Positions 44,201 to 56,379 of a stretch of DNA of 64,000 bases are shown piece by piece. Under the pieces are notes generated by a model, which worked only from the letters and a program-made list of their open reading frames with translations, did no database searches and was not told the origin of the DNA. The DNA comes from Aureobasidium sp. EXF-3400. Lineage: Eukaryota > Ascomycota > Dothideomycetes > Dothideales > Saccotheciaceae. Where the stretch lies: the NCBI GenBank assembly GCA_024195585.1, contig SWBL01000011.1, positions 186,001 through 250,000 of the forward strand, written 5' to 3'. Made by a program: the position numbers and the translations under genes. Numbering within the stretch: the first letter of the stretch is position 1; every line of letters begins with the position of its first letter.

Positions 44201-47200
44201 CTCGCCTCTGATCGGTAAACTGACCAGATTGGAACATCTCAGTGTGGCCAAGAACATGCTGAATAGCTTACCTTCGGATATTGGCAGACTTCAGGACTTG
44301 AAGTATCTTGATATCCGAGAGAACAACCTCAGCAGACTGCCACAAGAGATTTGGTACGCTCGTAGGTTAGAGTCGCTCAATATTGCCTCGAACGTCTTGA
44401 ACGAATTTCCTAAGCCGGGTGCCCCACCACCATCTTTACCATCTGAGGCACCAACCCCTGTTGCAACAACCGGCGGACCACAGACTCCTGATTTCGATGA
44501 ACTTGGCAAACTCGAAGCGTTCCAGTTGAGAAGATCGAGTCAGGTCGGTCACGGCATTCTACCAGGTGGATCACCAGCTGGGCGTAAAGGCTCGATCGCC
44601 TCGAGTTATGGTGCTCAGTCGAGAAATCCTTCTTTGGCGCCCAGAGGATCTACAGAGTCTGGACTTAGCAGTGCTGCTGCTACACCTGGACCTCGTAAGG
44701 ATTCGACCATGTCTAACAGGCTTGCATCCACGTTTTCTTCTACTTTGCGCCACCTGATTCTGGCGGATAATCGCCTTTCCGACGATGTTTTTGACGAACT
44801 TGTCCTTCTTCCAGAACTCCGCATCCTCAACCTCTCCTACAACGAGCTCTATGATATTCCACCAAGAACCATCCGGAGATGGCCAAACTTGACCGAACTT
44901 TATCTGTCGGGCAACGACTTGTCTGCGTTACCCGCAGAAGACTTTGAAGAAGGCTCCGGTCTACGAGTGCTGCACTTGAACAGCAACAGATTCAACGTCC
45001 TGCCCGCAGAGCTTGGCAAGATCCAGAAACTTCAGACTCTAGATGTCGGCAGCAACGCACTGAAATACAACGTATCCAATTGGCCATATGATTGGAACTG
45101 GAACTGGAATCACCAATTAAGGTATCTCAACATGTCTGGAAACAAACGTTTGGAGATAAAGCCTAATGTCAATGTGGTACCCGGACGCGAGACGCGAGAC
45201 TTGACGGACTTCTCGACTCTACAGCATCTGAGGATTCTTGGTCTTATGGACGTCACCCTCACAATCCCTTCTGTACCCGATCAAGGCCCCGATAGACGTG
45301 TGCGTACGGCCGGGTCAATAATTGGAACACACATTCCCTATGGTATGGCTGACACACTTGGGCGTCATGAACACTTGTCCACATTGGATATGGTCATTCC
45401 TAGTTTCGGAGGCCATGAAGATCGATTACTCTTTGGTATGTTTGACGGACACACTTTGACCACTGGAGGTAGCAAGGTGGCCAAATTCCTCTACGAAAAG
45501 TTCAGGCATCACTTTGCAGATGAGCTTGCGAAGCTTCAGGAAGAAAGCGAAGACTCACCTCTAGACGCGCTAAGGAGAGCATATCTTTCGCTCAACAAGG
45601 AATTTGCCACAGCAGCTACCCAAGTCATTGAAGCTCGTGCCCATCCGAGTGCTGCACTAGTCCACCGAGGAAGTATTACAGGTCTGGAGCTGGGCGAAGA
45701 TGATATGACCTCGGGTGCAGTGGCTACAATCATGTATCTCCAAGGCATGGAGTTGTTCGTGTCTAATGTCGGAGACGCTCAAGCTCTGTTAATCGACTCA
45801 GAGGGCGGTCACCGAATCATTACCCGTAAACACGCACCTGCAGAAGCAGATGAGCGCATCCGCATCCGAGAAGCTGGAGGCTATGTCTCGCGTCAAGGAA
45901 AGCTTAACGACGCCCTTGAAGTGTCCAGGGCATTTGGCTTTGTGCCACATCTACCCGGCGTTATCGCATGCCCTCATACGGCCCGGATATCGCTAAAGGA
46001 GTCTGACGAGATCATTGTCATTGCTTCTCGTGAGCTCTGGGACTACCTTACCATGGACTTTGCAGTAGATGTCGCTCGCTCAGAACGTGGTGACCTAATG
46101 CGTGCTGCACAAAAACTCCGTGATCTGGCCATTGCATTTGGTGCTACAGGTAAAATCATGGTCATGATGCTCGGTGTGAGTGATCTGCGCAAGAGGGAAC
46201 GGGCTCGCTTCAGGACTCACAGCATGAGTATGGGCCCCAGCGGCGCACCTGATGAGCTTCTGACCATCTTGAGACGCCCCAAGCGTGGCAGAGATAATGT
46301 GGGAGACTCTAAGCTGGCACGTCTGGACCAAGAGATCGATCCTCCTCAAGGCGAAGTCACCTTGGTCTTCACCGATATCAAGAACAGCACAATGCTTTGG
46401 GAGTCTTACCCCATTGCCATGAGAAGTGCGATAAAATTGCACAACGAGCTCATGAGAAGGCATTTGCGCATCATCGGCGGTTACGAGGTCAAGACTGAAG
46501 GTGATGCGTTCATGGTAGCTTTCCAGACCGTCACCAGTGCACTCTTGTGGACATTCACCATCCAAAGTCAACTGCTCGAAGTCCCATGGCCGCAAGAGAT
46601 TCTCAACAGTATTCATGGTCAAGAAGTCCTCGATACTGACGGAAATCGTATCTTCCGTGGTCTCTCAGTCCGTATGGGTATTCACTTTGGTCGCCCCGTG
46701 TGTGAGCAAGATCCTGTCACTGGCCGTATGGATTACTTCGGACCTATGGTCAACAGATCTGCACGTATTCAATCCGTCGCTGATGGTGGTCAAATTACCG
46801 TGTCATCAGACTTCATCGCCGAGATTCAACGTCTGCTCGAGACGCATATTGAGACGGACAGAAACGGCTCCACAGGCTCGGATGATGCAATGGGTGATGA
46901 GATGATTGGCAATGCCATCCGTCGCGAATTGCGATCACTCAGCAGTCAAGGATTCGAGGTCAAGGATCTCGGTCAGCGCAACCTCAAGGGCTTGGAAAAC
47001 CCTGAATACATTTACCTCATGTATCCTCACTCGCTCGCGGCACGCCTGGTGGTCCAACAACAGCAACAAGCACAGGCCGAACAAGCCAAGGCAGCCGCTG
47101 CTGCCGCACCCAGAAACGGAGATGTAGGCATCGAATCAGCAAGCGGCATGGCCGCAGTCAAGAGCGCCGACAGTCAACTCACCATCGACACGGAACACGT

Positions 47201-47602
47201 CTGGGATCTGTGGAGCGTGTCTCTGCGTCTAGAGATGCTGTGCAGCAGTCTCGAAATCACAGGATTAACAGCACTAAAGGCACCCGAAACGGCACTACTC
47301 GAACGCATGAAGCAGCGTGGCGGAGAAATGACTGATCGCTTCGTTATCAACTTTATCGAGCATCAAATCAGCAGAATTGAGGTAAGCTTGATTTTTTCAA
47401 GACACTACTCGATGATAACATATATACTGACTCATTCGTATAGACTTGCGTTACTACATTGGCGCTTAGAAACATGGTCCAACCATTCAGACCTGGCATT
47501 TTGTCTACTTCCAAACCCATGGCTGATATCCTGAGCGAAGTCACCGCTGCCATGTCAGAACTCAAACGACTAAAAGGCGAAGTCGATATGAATGATGCCT
47601 AG
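41299..47602 (+). CDS. CYR1 homologue: Adenylate cyclase (fungal Ras-responsive type)
   Basis: Exons 41299-41345, 41403-42027, 42090-47381 and 47444-47602; introns of 57, 62 and 62 nt; 2040 residues. It makes cAMP for the PKA pathway at the membrane. Order of domains: a disordered Ser/Pro-rich N-terminus (1 to about 510); a Ras-association domain (about 520-620, YFMRIFRADSTFAVI); and LRRs (about 640-1295) interrupted by a Ser-rich insert at about 995-1110. A PP2C-like domain follows at about 1320-1595 (LLFGMFDGHTLTTGGSK, FVSNVGDAQALL), then the class III catalytic domain at about 1648-1870 with VTLVFTDIKNSTMLW and EVKTEGDAFMVAF, which carry the metal-binding Asp residues. The final exon encodes LALRNMVQPFRPG, the probable cyclase-associated-protein region. 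Ends at TAG 47600. Confidence 0.96.
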
Positions 47603-48148
47603 ACGAAGAAGGAATAAAAAGTTGAGCACAATTTTCAACGGCACAGAAACCCCAGCATTTTTTTTCTTTTTTTTTGGTGGGTCTTTGGGTATTCAGGGGG
47701 TTTGAAGGAGGGTTCATTGCTTTGTTTTCTTGAGGATTGTTACTGTTGTGGGAAGAACATTGGGTGTTGTTTGCATTTTGGTGTACGGTTGTACTTGTTA
47801 CTGCGTTATCCAGGGGTGGATTGTGTTGTTTTCTTTCGCGGCTTGCTTACTTCCTGATTATTTGTCGTACTACTACTTTTTTCCCTGTCTTGCTCGTGCC
47901 TTGTTCTGTTTCTGACACTTAACGATGATACATGTTTGGATATTTGTTGGTGTGTGCAAAGTGTGCAAAGTGTGCAAAGTGTGCAAAGTGTATAAGGTGT
48001 GATTGATTCTACATGACCAAAGTACTATTCTTTAAACGCCTATACATCTGTATCCAAAACTCCCGCGATCCTTTTCTCGATAATAACACCATGATGCCGC
48101 CGTTCTAATGCAAAGAAAGACCCTCGAACGAAACTTACAACGGAACTC
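47603..48148. other. Convergent 3' flanks with repeats
   Basis: Between the convergent adenylate cyclase and PWP2 genes. It contains T-rich runs (about 47657-47674) and a nine-base tandem repeat (47951-47990). No gene was recognised. Confidence 0.6.
47951..47990. repeat. Nine-base tandem repeat
   Basis: About four perfect copies of GTGTGCAAA in the convergent 3' region between adenylate cyclase and PWP2. Confidence 0.85.
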
Positions 48149-50928
48149 TTAGTCTTCGAGACCAATCCAACCATCCTCACCATCCTCATCGTCATCATCA
48201 TCAGCCATCTCAATTTCCTTGACAGCACCGTCTTCCACACTCTGCAGCATCTTGAGTCCATCCTGTTGCTTACGCACAGGTTGGGCGAGCAGGTACTCCA
48301 CCATGAACTCGTTGTTTTCTGCCACAGAGAAGATTTCCTTTTGGATGCGCGAAACAGCGCGTTGGGCAAGACGAGTGACTTCTGCATACTCGCCTTGGTT
48401 CTTCTTGAGGATGGCACCGTGAGATTTGAGGAGTGCTTGCAGCCAGAGGAGGTTAAGTTCTAGAAGGGGAGAAGCGTCGCTTTGGACGGCGATGTGGCGG
48501 AGGAGACGGGGGAGGTAGACGACAGGAAGATCGGAGACGACGAGGGGAATATCTGCGGCGGGGACGGAGCGTTGGATACGGGCGACAAGTTTGGGGTTGT
48601 TGAGGCGGAAGGCCATGACGAGGGCTTTGAGGTATTGCTTCTTTGCGAGGGTCTTAAGGGTGGATTGGGGTGTGATGTCGATGTCGAGGTCGAAGGGGTC
48701 AAAGGCGATTGTTGTGTCGAGAGAGTAGACGAGCAGACCCTCGGTGCTGGCAGCACAGAAAGAGCGACCGGTGGGTGCGAAGTTCACACCTGGGACGCGT
48801 ACTTCAGGGCCAATGCGGCGGGAAGCTGCGTCGCCTCGTTTAGCACCGGGGAGGGAGTTATCCATGCGGTCTTCGAGATCTGATGCTTCGCCTGATGTGT
48901 CGATCATGCCTGCTGGACCACCCTCGGTCAAGTTCTTCGAGTTGAGGAACTCTTGTGTACCCTCGAGAGAAAGGTTGACGCTGACAGTGTACTTGTGCAA
49001 CAAGACACCTGACATGACATCGTAAAGGCAGATGTACTTGCTGTTGCCTGATGCTACAACGACGCTACCATCTGCCGAGTAGCTGATGCTGTTGAAGGAC
49101 TTTGTGCCTGAGGCATTGGCAGCAGTCTGACGATCTGTGAGTTTACGACCACCAGAAACATCACGACGACCATCAAATCCAGCTTCTTGTGTTCCTTCTG
49201 ACAGGGACCAGAACGTTAATTGGCCATCTAATGTGCTGACTGCGATTTGCTTCGAGTCCGGTCGTACTGTGACGCAGAGAACATCTGCCTGTAGTTGAAG
49301 AGGCTCGCTAGTCTGAGTGCGAGCGAAAATCGACCAAATGCGAACAGTGTGATCCCAAGAGCCTGAAACCAGCGCACCGCCGTTAGGAGCGAAAGCCAAT
49401 GTCGAAACAGGACCTTCGTGACCAGAGAGCTTGTCCAGCAGTTGGCCAGTCTGTACGGACCAGATGTGAATATCGAAACTGTCAAGAGAACCAGCAGCCA
49501 CAACTTCGCCTGATGGGTCGACTGCAATAGATGAGAAAGAAAGACGTTCAGGAGCAGTAAAGGTTCGGAAGTTTCGGTATCTTATCAGATCCCACGCGCG
49601 GATTGAGCCATCCAGAGAAGCTGTGAACAGAACATTTCCTCGTTTCGCGAATTCGCACGCTGTGACCCCTGATGTGTGCTCGGTGAATGTGACGATACAG
49701 AATCCTGAAGCAACGTCCCAGACCTTGATCTTGCCGTCGTCCGCACATGTGATGATACGATCTCCAGATGGCGAGTATGTAAGACTGTTCATAGAGTCGA
49801 AATGTCCTTGTTGCTTCAAGATGTACGATTCTGACTGCCATTCCCACACTAAGAGCTGACCGAGCTGGGAAGCACCAAAGGCAAGCCATTCACCAGTCTT
49901 GTTGATCGTCACGAAATCGACGTCGTTTTGTGAGATACTGAGGTTGTGGATTTGGTTGAAGTCGGGAAGTTCGTAAAGGCCAAAGGTACCGTTTGAGAAA
50001 CCAGCAACCAAGAGATTTGATTCCGGGTGGAAAGAGGCGCATGTCAAGGTGGCGCCAGCCTGCATGAAGTAGTGTCTCTCAGCGATTCTCCAGCGGAAGT
50101 TCTCTTCGATATCCATCTTATCTTCGGGGGCGTTGCGAGGCGGCAGGTATTGCCACTGGAAGAGAGCACCATCTTTTGAAACAGTCCAAATAGTCTCCTG
50201 ATCTGCCGAGAACCATGCGCCGTGGACACCCTGTCTGTGGCCACCAAGAGTCGTGGGCTCGAAGCCAGCTTCGGGGTCCAGACTCCAGATGCGTGCGGTC
50301 AAATCTTTGGAAGCAGTAAGGAAGAAGCGCGAGTCGCTGGACCATTCGATGCTCTGTACTGTGTCGAAGTGACCGGCATACTCTCTGTGCTTCACGAAGG
50401 GGGCGAACTCAAGGGAGCCATCCTGGGTATCTGAGGGGGTGGAAGGCGTCCTCCAAGTTTCGATTTTACGGCCAAGAGCGACAGCGAAGTGTTGACCGGA
50501 AGGCGAGAAAACGAGCGACGAAACTGGGCCCTTGAAAGAGAAGTGGTAGAGGGATACGCGACGGTGGAGGTGGGTGAGAATGGCCTGTCCGTCTTCGTCG
50601 ACGGTGAGGAGCAGGTTGCCTTTGGGGTTCAAGGCGAGACGGGAGATGTTGCGACGATGGGCGAAAGGGAGGGTATGCGACTTGTTGCTAGAGTTCGGGT
50701 CAGTATACGCAAACGGATGGGCAGGTGCAAGAGAAATGCGCACTTGATTAGGTCAAAGACAGTAACGCGATTGCCAACAGGCGACAGCAGGCATGTGCCA
50801 TCTGGGCTGAAGCAGAGGTTTCCTCGCCTGTACACGGTACCGAGCAGGTTGGAGAACTGTCGGCGACATTAGTATAAAAGTCTTCATGGCTCACACGGGA
50901 AGGAGCGCACCTTGAAATCAGTCTTCAT
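48149..50928 (-). CDS. PWP2: Periodic tryptophan protein 2 (UTP1), U3 snoRNP component
   Basis: Exons 50928-50911, 50856-50744 and 50687-48149; introns of 54 and 55 nt; 889 residues, the usual size. The first exon encodes only MKTDFK, joining FSNLLGTVYRRGNLCFSPDG, and the second junction gives FDLIN|NKSHTLPF. Two beta-propellers built from WD40 repeats follow (for example GHFDTVQSIEWSSDSRFFLT, GHEGPVSTLAFAPNGGALVS, SWDHTVRIWS). The C-terminal Utp12 domain reads TLKTLAKKQYLKALVMAFRL and VVYLPRLLRHIA. The extreme C-terminus is acidic (EMADDDDDEDGEDG). In yeast Pwp2 belongs to the UTP-B subcomplex of the small-subunit processome and is essential for 18S rRNA maturation in the nucleolus; the same role is expected here. 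Divergent from the septin gene. Confidence 0.96.
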
Positions 50929-51264
50929 CTTGTCAATGTCTCGATCGCAACTTCCAACATTTTTTCTGGCTTTGAGCTGCAAAAGTCGGCTTGTCGGAGG
51001 CTTCTTCTGCTTCCCCGCAAAAGGGTTCGGCGGGCGAGCACGGGCCCGGCGACCGTGGCTTCCTCAGCACAGGAAAGGAGACCAAGGGACCTGCCTCCAA
51101 GCAATACACACGAGGCTTCTTGCTCTTGCCTGCGTTATACCCGCTATTGCACCTGCTCAATCTACCGTCGTTTCCGAAAGCCGCGCCTGATTTTGCGCTG
51201 CTGACTTGTCGCCTGTCACTCGTTTCGCTCTCCAACAGATCCCACACACTCAATACTGACCACC
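50929..51264. promoter_or_regulatory. Bidirectional promoter of PWP2 and septin genes
   Basis: Divergent start codons lie 336 bases apart, so the region must carry both core promoters. The septin side is pyrimidine-rich. No named element could be assigned. Confidence 0.5.
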
Positions 51265-52674
51265 ATGGCCGACTCTGCTTCGCCCATTGGCATTGCCAAC
51301 GTATGTGGTGCGCTGCTTCCATGACAAGGCTTCGTGACTGACTCTGATGTAGCTCCCCAACCAACGGTACACACTTGCCTTCTATACTCGGACATCCATC
51401 AACTAATGCCTTTTCTAGCCACAAGATTGTCGCCAAGCGCGGCGCCGCCTTCACAATCATGGTCAGCTCATCAACATGCATCCAGTCGCATTTCGGAAAT
51501 ACTCACAAACACCCAGGTTGCTGGCGAGTCCGGTCTCGGCAAGACCACCTTCATCAACACTCTCTTCTCCACCACAATCAAGAACTACGCAGACCATCGC
51601 CGCCGTCACCAGAAGCAAATTGACAAGACTGTCGAGATCGAAATCACAAAGGCCGAGCTCGAGGAGAAGTTCTTCAAGGGTTCGTCCTTCACCACCATCT
51701 CACCTCTGCATCAATCACATTCTGACAAGCCCTCTAGTTCGCCTTACCGTTATCGACACTCCTGGCTTCGGCGACTATGTCAACAACAGAGACTCATGGC
51801 AACCCATCATCGAGTTCCTCGACGACCAGCACGAGTCCTACATGCTCCAGGAGCAACAACCCCGTCGTGGTGAGCGCATCGACCTGCGCGTCCACGCCTG
51901 TCTGTACTTCATCCGTCCCACTGGTCACGGCTTGAAGCCCCTCGACATCGAAGTCATGAAGCGCCTTTCTAGCCGTGTCAACCTTATTCCCGTCATCGCA
52001 AAAGCAGATACTCTCAGCCCCAACGACCTATTGAAGTTCAAGTCGAGAGTATGTTCTCAATCTGTCCCTGCATTTCCCCACATTCTAATCCCCCACAGAT
52101 CCGCAACATCATTTCAGCCCAGGGAATCAAGATCTACTCGCCCCCTCTCGAGGAGGATGATGAATCTGCCCTTAGACACGCCCAATCTCTTATCACTTCC
52201 ATGCCTTTCGCCGTTATTGGTTCCGAGAAGGATGTCACCACTCCCGATGGCCGCAGCGTCAAGGGCAGACAATACGCTTGGGGTGTCGCTGAAGTCGAGA
52301 ACGAGGAACACTGCGACTTCAAGAAGCTTCGCGCTGTGCTGATCCGCGCACACATGCTCGACTTGATCCACACCACAGAGGAGAACCACTACGAGGCCTA
52401 CCGTGCACAGCAAATGGAGACTCGCAAGTTCGGCGAAGCCAGGCCACGCAAGCTTGATAACCCCAAGTTTAAGGAGGAGGAAGAGGCTCTGCGCAAGCGT
52501 TTCACAGAGCAAGTCAAGGTTGAGGAGCAGCGCTTCCGTGGCTGGGAACAGAAGCTCATCGCCGAGCGTGATCGCCTCAACAAGGACCTCGAGACCAGTC
52601 ACGCGCTTATCAAGCAACTGGAGACTGAGATTGAGGGCATGCAGGGCAGTGTTGCTCGCTCTGGACGTCGTTAA
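51265..52674 (+). CDS. CDC12 homologue: Septin, Cdc12 type (AspC-like)
   Basis: Six exons: 51265-51300, 51353-51366, 51419-51461, 51517-51679, 51738-52048 and 52099-52674; 380 residues. Introns are 50-58 nt and exon 2 is only 14 nt (LPNQ-R). GTP-binding motifs: G1 AGESGLGKT at residues 33-41, G3 DTPGFGD and G4 AKAD. The septin unique element is near GRQYAWGVAEVENEEHCDF. A coiled coil of about 85 residues closes the protein (FTEQVKVEEQRFRGWEQKL). The short N-terminus MADSASPIGIANLPNQ and the C-terminal coil fit the Cdc12 group rather than Cdc10 (no coil) or Cdc3 (long N-terminus). Septins form cortical filaments at septa and tips. Exon joins were set by phase and by strong family conservation. 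Confidence 0.95.
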
Positions 52675-53142
52675 GCTTGATCACTTCTGGAAAGAAATCC
52701 AACAATCATTCGGTGCGCGAGTTTCACAAAGATACCTTTTGTCTTATTTAGTTTTGTTTAACCTCCAGCTGGTCATGTAATTCTACAGGGTTGCGGGAAT
52801 GGGTTTCATAGTGCGACCCTCTGACCGGTAGTATGCTTTCTTATTCACTGTATCAGAAGAAAAAGTTTTCGTACAAGACATTATTTCTTTCCAAGTCAAG
52901 ACTAATACGCAGCTCGGCTGGCTCAGCATAATCGCTTGGTTCGCGGTTGATTTGACTCACCTTCACACGTTCAAAGCAAAGTGACTCAACAGGTTTGTCG
53001 ATTCGCTAACAATTAACTCGATACATCGCACCGCATTGCTTTGTCATATCGTTGCAAGAATTGCTATAAGTAAGGCAAAGCTGAACATATCTCGCTATCG
53101 ACCCAGTCCCATCAAATCAACAGCGTTGCGAGTTCAGACACG
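52675..53142. other. Intergenic between septin and first BTB gene
   Basis: The 3' flank of the septin gene and the promoter of the first BTB gene. No gene was recognised. Confidence 0.5.
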
Positions 53143-54056
53143 ATGGAGTTGATGGACACCTATGACCGTCGCATCTGGCGCTGGTGGGTGATGAGGTGAG
53201 TGCAGTCAATCCTTTTGTAGCATCAGCATACTGACTAGTCCAGCGATATTATCGGCAAATCGAACGACGAAAAGATCAAGATTCAAAGTCAGGAAGATGA
53301 CAGCGAGTCCCCAATCTGCGCAACTGTCCACAAAGAGCTTCTGTGCTTCTATTCGCCTTACTACACTGCTGCCATCAAAGGTCGCTTCTCTGAAAGTCGC
53401 AAAGATCTGTTCACTCTCGGGCTCAGTGCCTCGCAGATGCGACTGTTTGTGGAGTGGCTTTATACAGGATGCTTTGAACGCAATTTCAGCGAGGAAACCA
53501 ACATGTATGCTCTGTATCTCTTCGCTGATCAGACGAACATCATCGCTCTCCGCAGATCCATCATGAATTCGCTGACCGGACGTCTATTCGGTCTTACAAG
53601 TCCTGGTTATATGGGAAGACTTGTCTCGCAACTGCCCAGCCGCTCTGGACTTCGACGCTTCCTTCTGGAAGAAGCCCTAGCCGAACGAGCGAGTGCCTTG
53701 AGATTCGGCAAGGTGGGCGCATGGGACTGGGAGCAGCAGGGCTATGTTGCAGAAGACTTCCCTGAAGACTTTTTTGCCCAACTCATCAATGGGCATCTAC
53801 AAAATGGCGGAAAAGGGTTTGGTCCTCCGTGCTTCAGCAATGTGTGCAATTATCATGAGCATGAGGACGGAGAAGAATGGAGAATGAGTAAGCAAGAAAG
53901 CATCAAGACATGATGAATATATGCTGACGGTCAGAAGCTTGCGGCAGAAACTTCGTTACGCGTCCTGTGACAAAACCTCAACTCGCATACCTCATGGACC
54001 CAAGCATTGAGGATCTCACCGCGGCGAAAGGAAAGTGGTATGGACCAAAGTATTGA
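53143..54056 (+). CDS. BTB/POZ domain protein, tandem copy 1
   Basis: Exons 53143-53195, 53244-53887 and 53935-54056; introns of 48 and 47 nt; 272 residues. The BTB fold runs from about residue 45 to 130: TVHKELLCFYSPYYTAAIKG, FVEWLYTGCF, then YALYLFADQTNIIALRRSIM. It continues with a helical region (QLPSRSGLRRFLLEEALAER) shared with the two neighbours. It ends in CFSNVCNYHEHEDGEEW, a Cys/His-rich motif followed at once by the second intron. Exon 3 encodes KACGRNFVTRPVTKPQL and ends KWYGPKY. BTB proteins often dimerise and can bridge Cul3 ligases to substrates, but many fungal ones are uncharacterised. Splices were chosen to align with copies 2 and 3. Confidence 0.82.
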
Positions 54057-54995
54057 TTGCCTGAGATACGAGGAGGCAGAACGACAGACAAGAGGGCTCG
54101 GGAAAGGGAGGATGATGATGGTGGCTTCACGGATGGTTTCTTTGGCACAGTAGCACTTGGCATGCCGCCACTTGCAGCGAAGAACAGGTGATCTTGCTGT
54201 AGCAGTTTCGCAATTCAGATATTGACGAAGTTCAATGATAGTTGATATGCGTGTATGTGAGTCTGCGAGTTCTGTATTGCCTGTGCTCAGCTCACGAGCA
54301 AACAACGAACGAGTCAAGGTATGCTGACGCTTACAGTCAAACAACAATCTTTCACTCCTCGATGAAGCAACCTCTTGTATGTGGTTGTATATCACAACCT
54401 TCCACGAAAGACTTCTAAACTATGTAAGCATGTCGTTGCCATCAAGTCTTATCAAGACCCTCACCTCCCCATGTGCTAAAGACTGTCACAAAGAAGCTGA
54501 AGGAATGCACGATACTGTTAGAACCTAAAGTGAGGCCATAGAGAAATCTTCAGAGAACAGTCTCTCCGTGGATAGCAAATATTACTGGAAAGTACTGTGC
54601 ATTGTTATGGTCTGAGATATCACTATGCGTCGCTGCGGGCATGGAGTTGAAAGAAAGATGATAGTCGCTTGCACACAGGAAGATACTATGAGGAAGTGAC
54701 AAAAGATCGACTGCTCTTGCTGTCTCGAAAGTGTTTGGTCCTTCCGCAACATCCTCACTGTGCACTACACCCCGTTGCCAGTGAATAATTCATCACTCAC
54801 AGCCACAACTCCTTACTGTCACTCAGTGACAGTGGGATTGCAATATACGTCCAACAATGCCTTCCTCAACCACTGAACATCAGACGATCATCCCAACTCT
54901 TTGCGCACACACGGCCTCTTACCTTGTTATCCCTCGTCCAGGCCGAACCATAACACATACCTTAAACCAGTGCGTAGGGCCGTTTTCAACGTACC
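54057..54995. other. Intergenic between BTB copies 1 and 2
   Basis: About 940 bases. Only short frames occur, the largest being 154 codons on the minus strand (54395-53931), overlapping exon 3 of copy 1 and without motifs. No gene was recognised. Confidence 0.5.
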
Positions 54996-55920
54996 ATGGC
55001 AACTATCAGTTCTCGTGAACCCATAGGGTCCAAAAAGTCCAAAGCTGCTCAAGATGAGGAATGGGAACGTAGCACTTGGAACTCAGAATACGTCGCGTAT
55101 GTCGTGTTTGCCCGTCAAGGTCTCATTACCTGAACTGACTTCTCCAAGCAAGGTTATCGCCAGCTCATCAGACATGATCAAGATCCTCGGAAGGATACCT
55201 GATAAGAACGGCAAAATCTTCAGCGCATCTGTTCACAAAGCATTGCTCTGTTTCTTTTCGCCTTATTACACCGCTGCACTCTATGGGAGCTTCGCTGAAG
55301 CACAGAAGAACACCCTTACGATGCATCTTCCGTACGATCGCATGTCCGACTTGGTTTCCTGGTTGTATTCCGGCAACACCATCACTGCCGAGCCACGTGA
55401 ACTATTTGAACTGTACGCCTTCGCGGATGAGAAGATGATGCTGGCGTTTCGCAGATCGATCATGACAAGACTCATTCAATTCAATGATCCAGGTTACGAA
55501 CACCTGGAAGATGACGCGATGTCATATGTGAAACGTCTGCCTGAAAATTCTGGTCTGTTCCGCTATCTCGTTGATTACTGGGTCGGCGTCTGGGCTCGAG
55601 TCCCTTCAAGAACCGAAATGGAAGCCTGGGATGCTGATGGACGTATTCCTCGGAAGTTCTTTTACCAAGCACTGGAGAAGTTCGCTAGTCTGAGCGAGGA
55701 CAGACGATCAGAAAACGAATCAGAAGACCACAGAACCTGCTTAGCGAGGGCATGCAACTATCATGAGCATCCAAATGAACTCGAATGGTCCGAAAGTACG
55801 TGGTAGTCTAACATCGAGGCTTGTTACGAGTTTGTGCTAACAGAAGCAGCTTGTAACCAGATCATTAGAGACACAGACTTCGACGACGTCCCTTTCGACG
55901 AATACTACACAGAGAAGTGA
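54996..55920 (+). CDS. BTB/POZ domain protein, tandem copy 2
   Basis: Exons 54996-55096, 55149-55795 and 55844-55920; introns of 52 and 48 nt; 274 residues. Start ATG 54996 gives MATISSREPIGSKKSK. The first intron joins EYVA|KVIASSSDMIK with a CTGAC branch-like site before the acceptor. The BTB core is SVHKALLCFFSPYYTAALYG, LVSWLYSGN, ELYAFADEKMMLAFRRSIM, then RLPENSGLFRYLVDYW. The shared tail CLARACNYHEHPNELEW lies next to the last intron. The last acceptor is ambiguous: AG at 55842-55843 or six bases later at 55848-55849, both in frame. The final exon ends DVPFDEYYTEK. Expected role as for copy 1, an adaptor-like protein of unknown target. Confidence 0.82.
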
Positions 55921-56379
55921 CCTGCACGCTGAGCGCTTAGCGAAACGCATCCGATATAAACAAGTGTAGAAAGGGGACAGGCCAGATCAGGGCTGAGATG
56001 AGGAAGACAAAAACAATAAGATAGACAGCCTGAGACATCCAAGTCAAGTTCCATCCTCCCTGTGTGCCACATTATATGTTACGTCTAGCTATGAAAATTC
56101 ACAATAGTACCACAAAACTGGACAGTGCCCGTTGAGATGAGACAACAAATCTGCTCTCCGTGGACACGCCTTTGCTTCTGGAAACATCTACGTCTTTCTA
56201 TAGTGTTGACTTTACTCTCTGTTACAGTCGGAGCACAAGGGAAGTGACAACTCTGGCACACGCGGAGGTTTGTTTGCGCAACACTTTCACTAGCAAACTT
56301 GGACTTATACATCACACTTCGACCTCATCCACCTCTATCACCTTCTCAACAACCAGAACATCTACAGTCAACCACCAAG
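55921..56379. other. Intergenic between BTB copies 2 and 3
   Basis: About 460 bases with a TATAAA-like element near 55955 and no recognised gene. Confidence 0.5.

Noticed and set aside
53931..54395. 154-codon minus-strand frame after BTB copy 1
   Set aside because: Overlaps the last exon of copy 1, which is supported by alignment with its paralogues; no motif.
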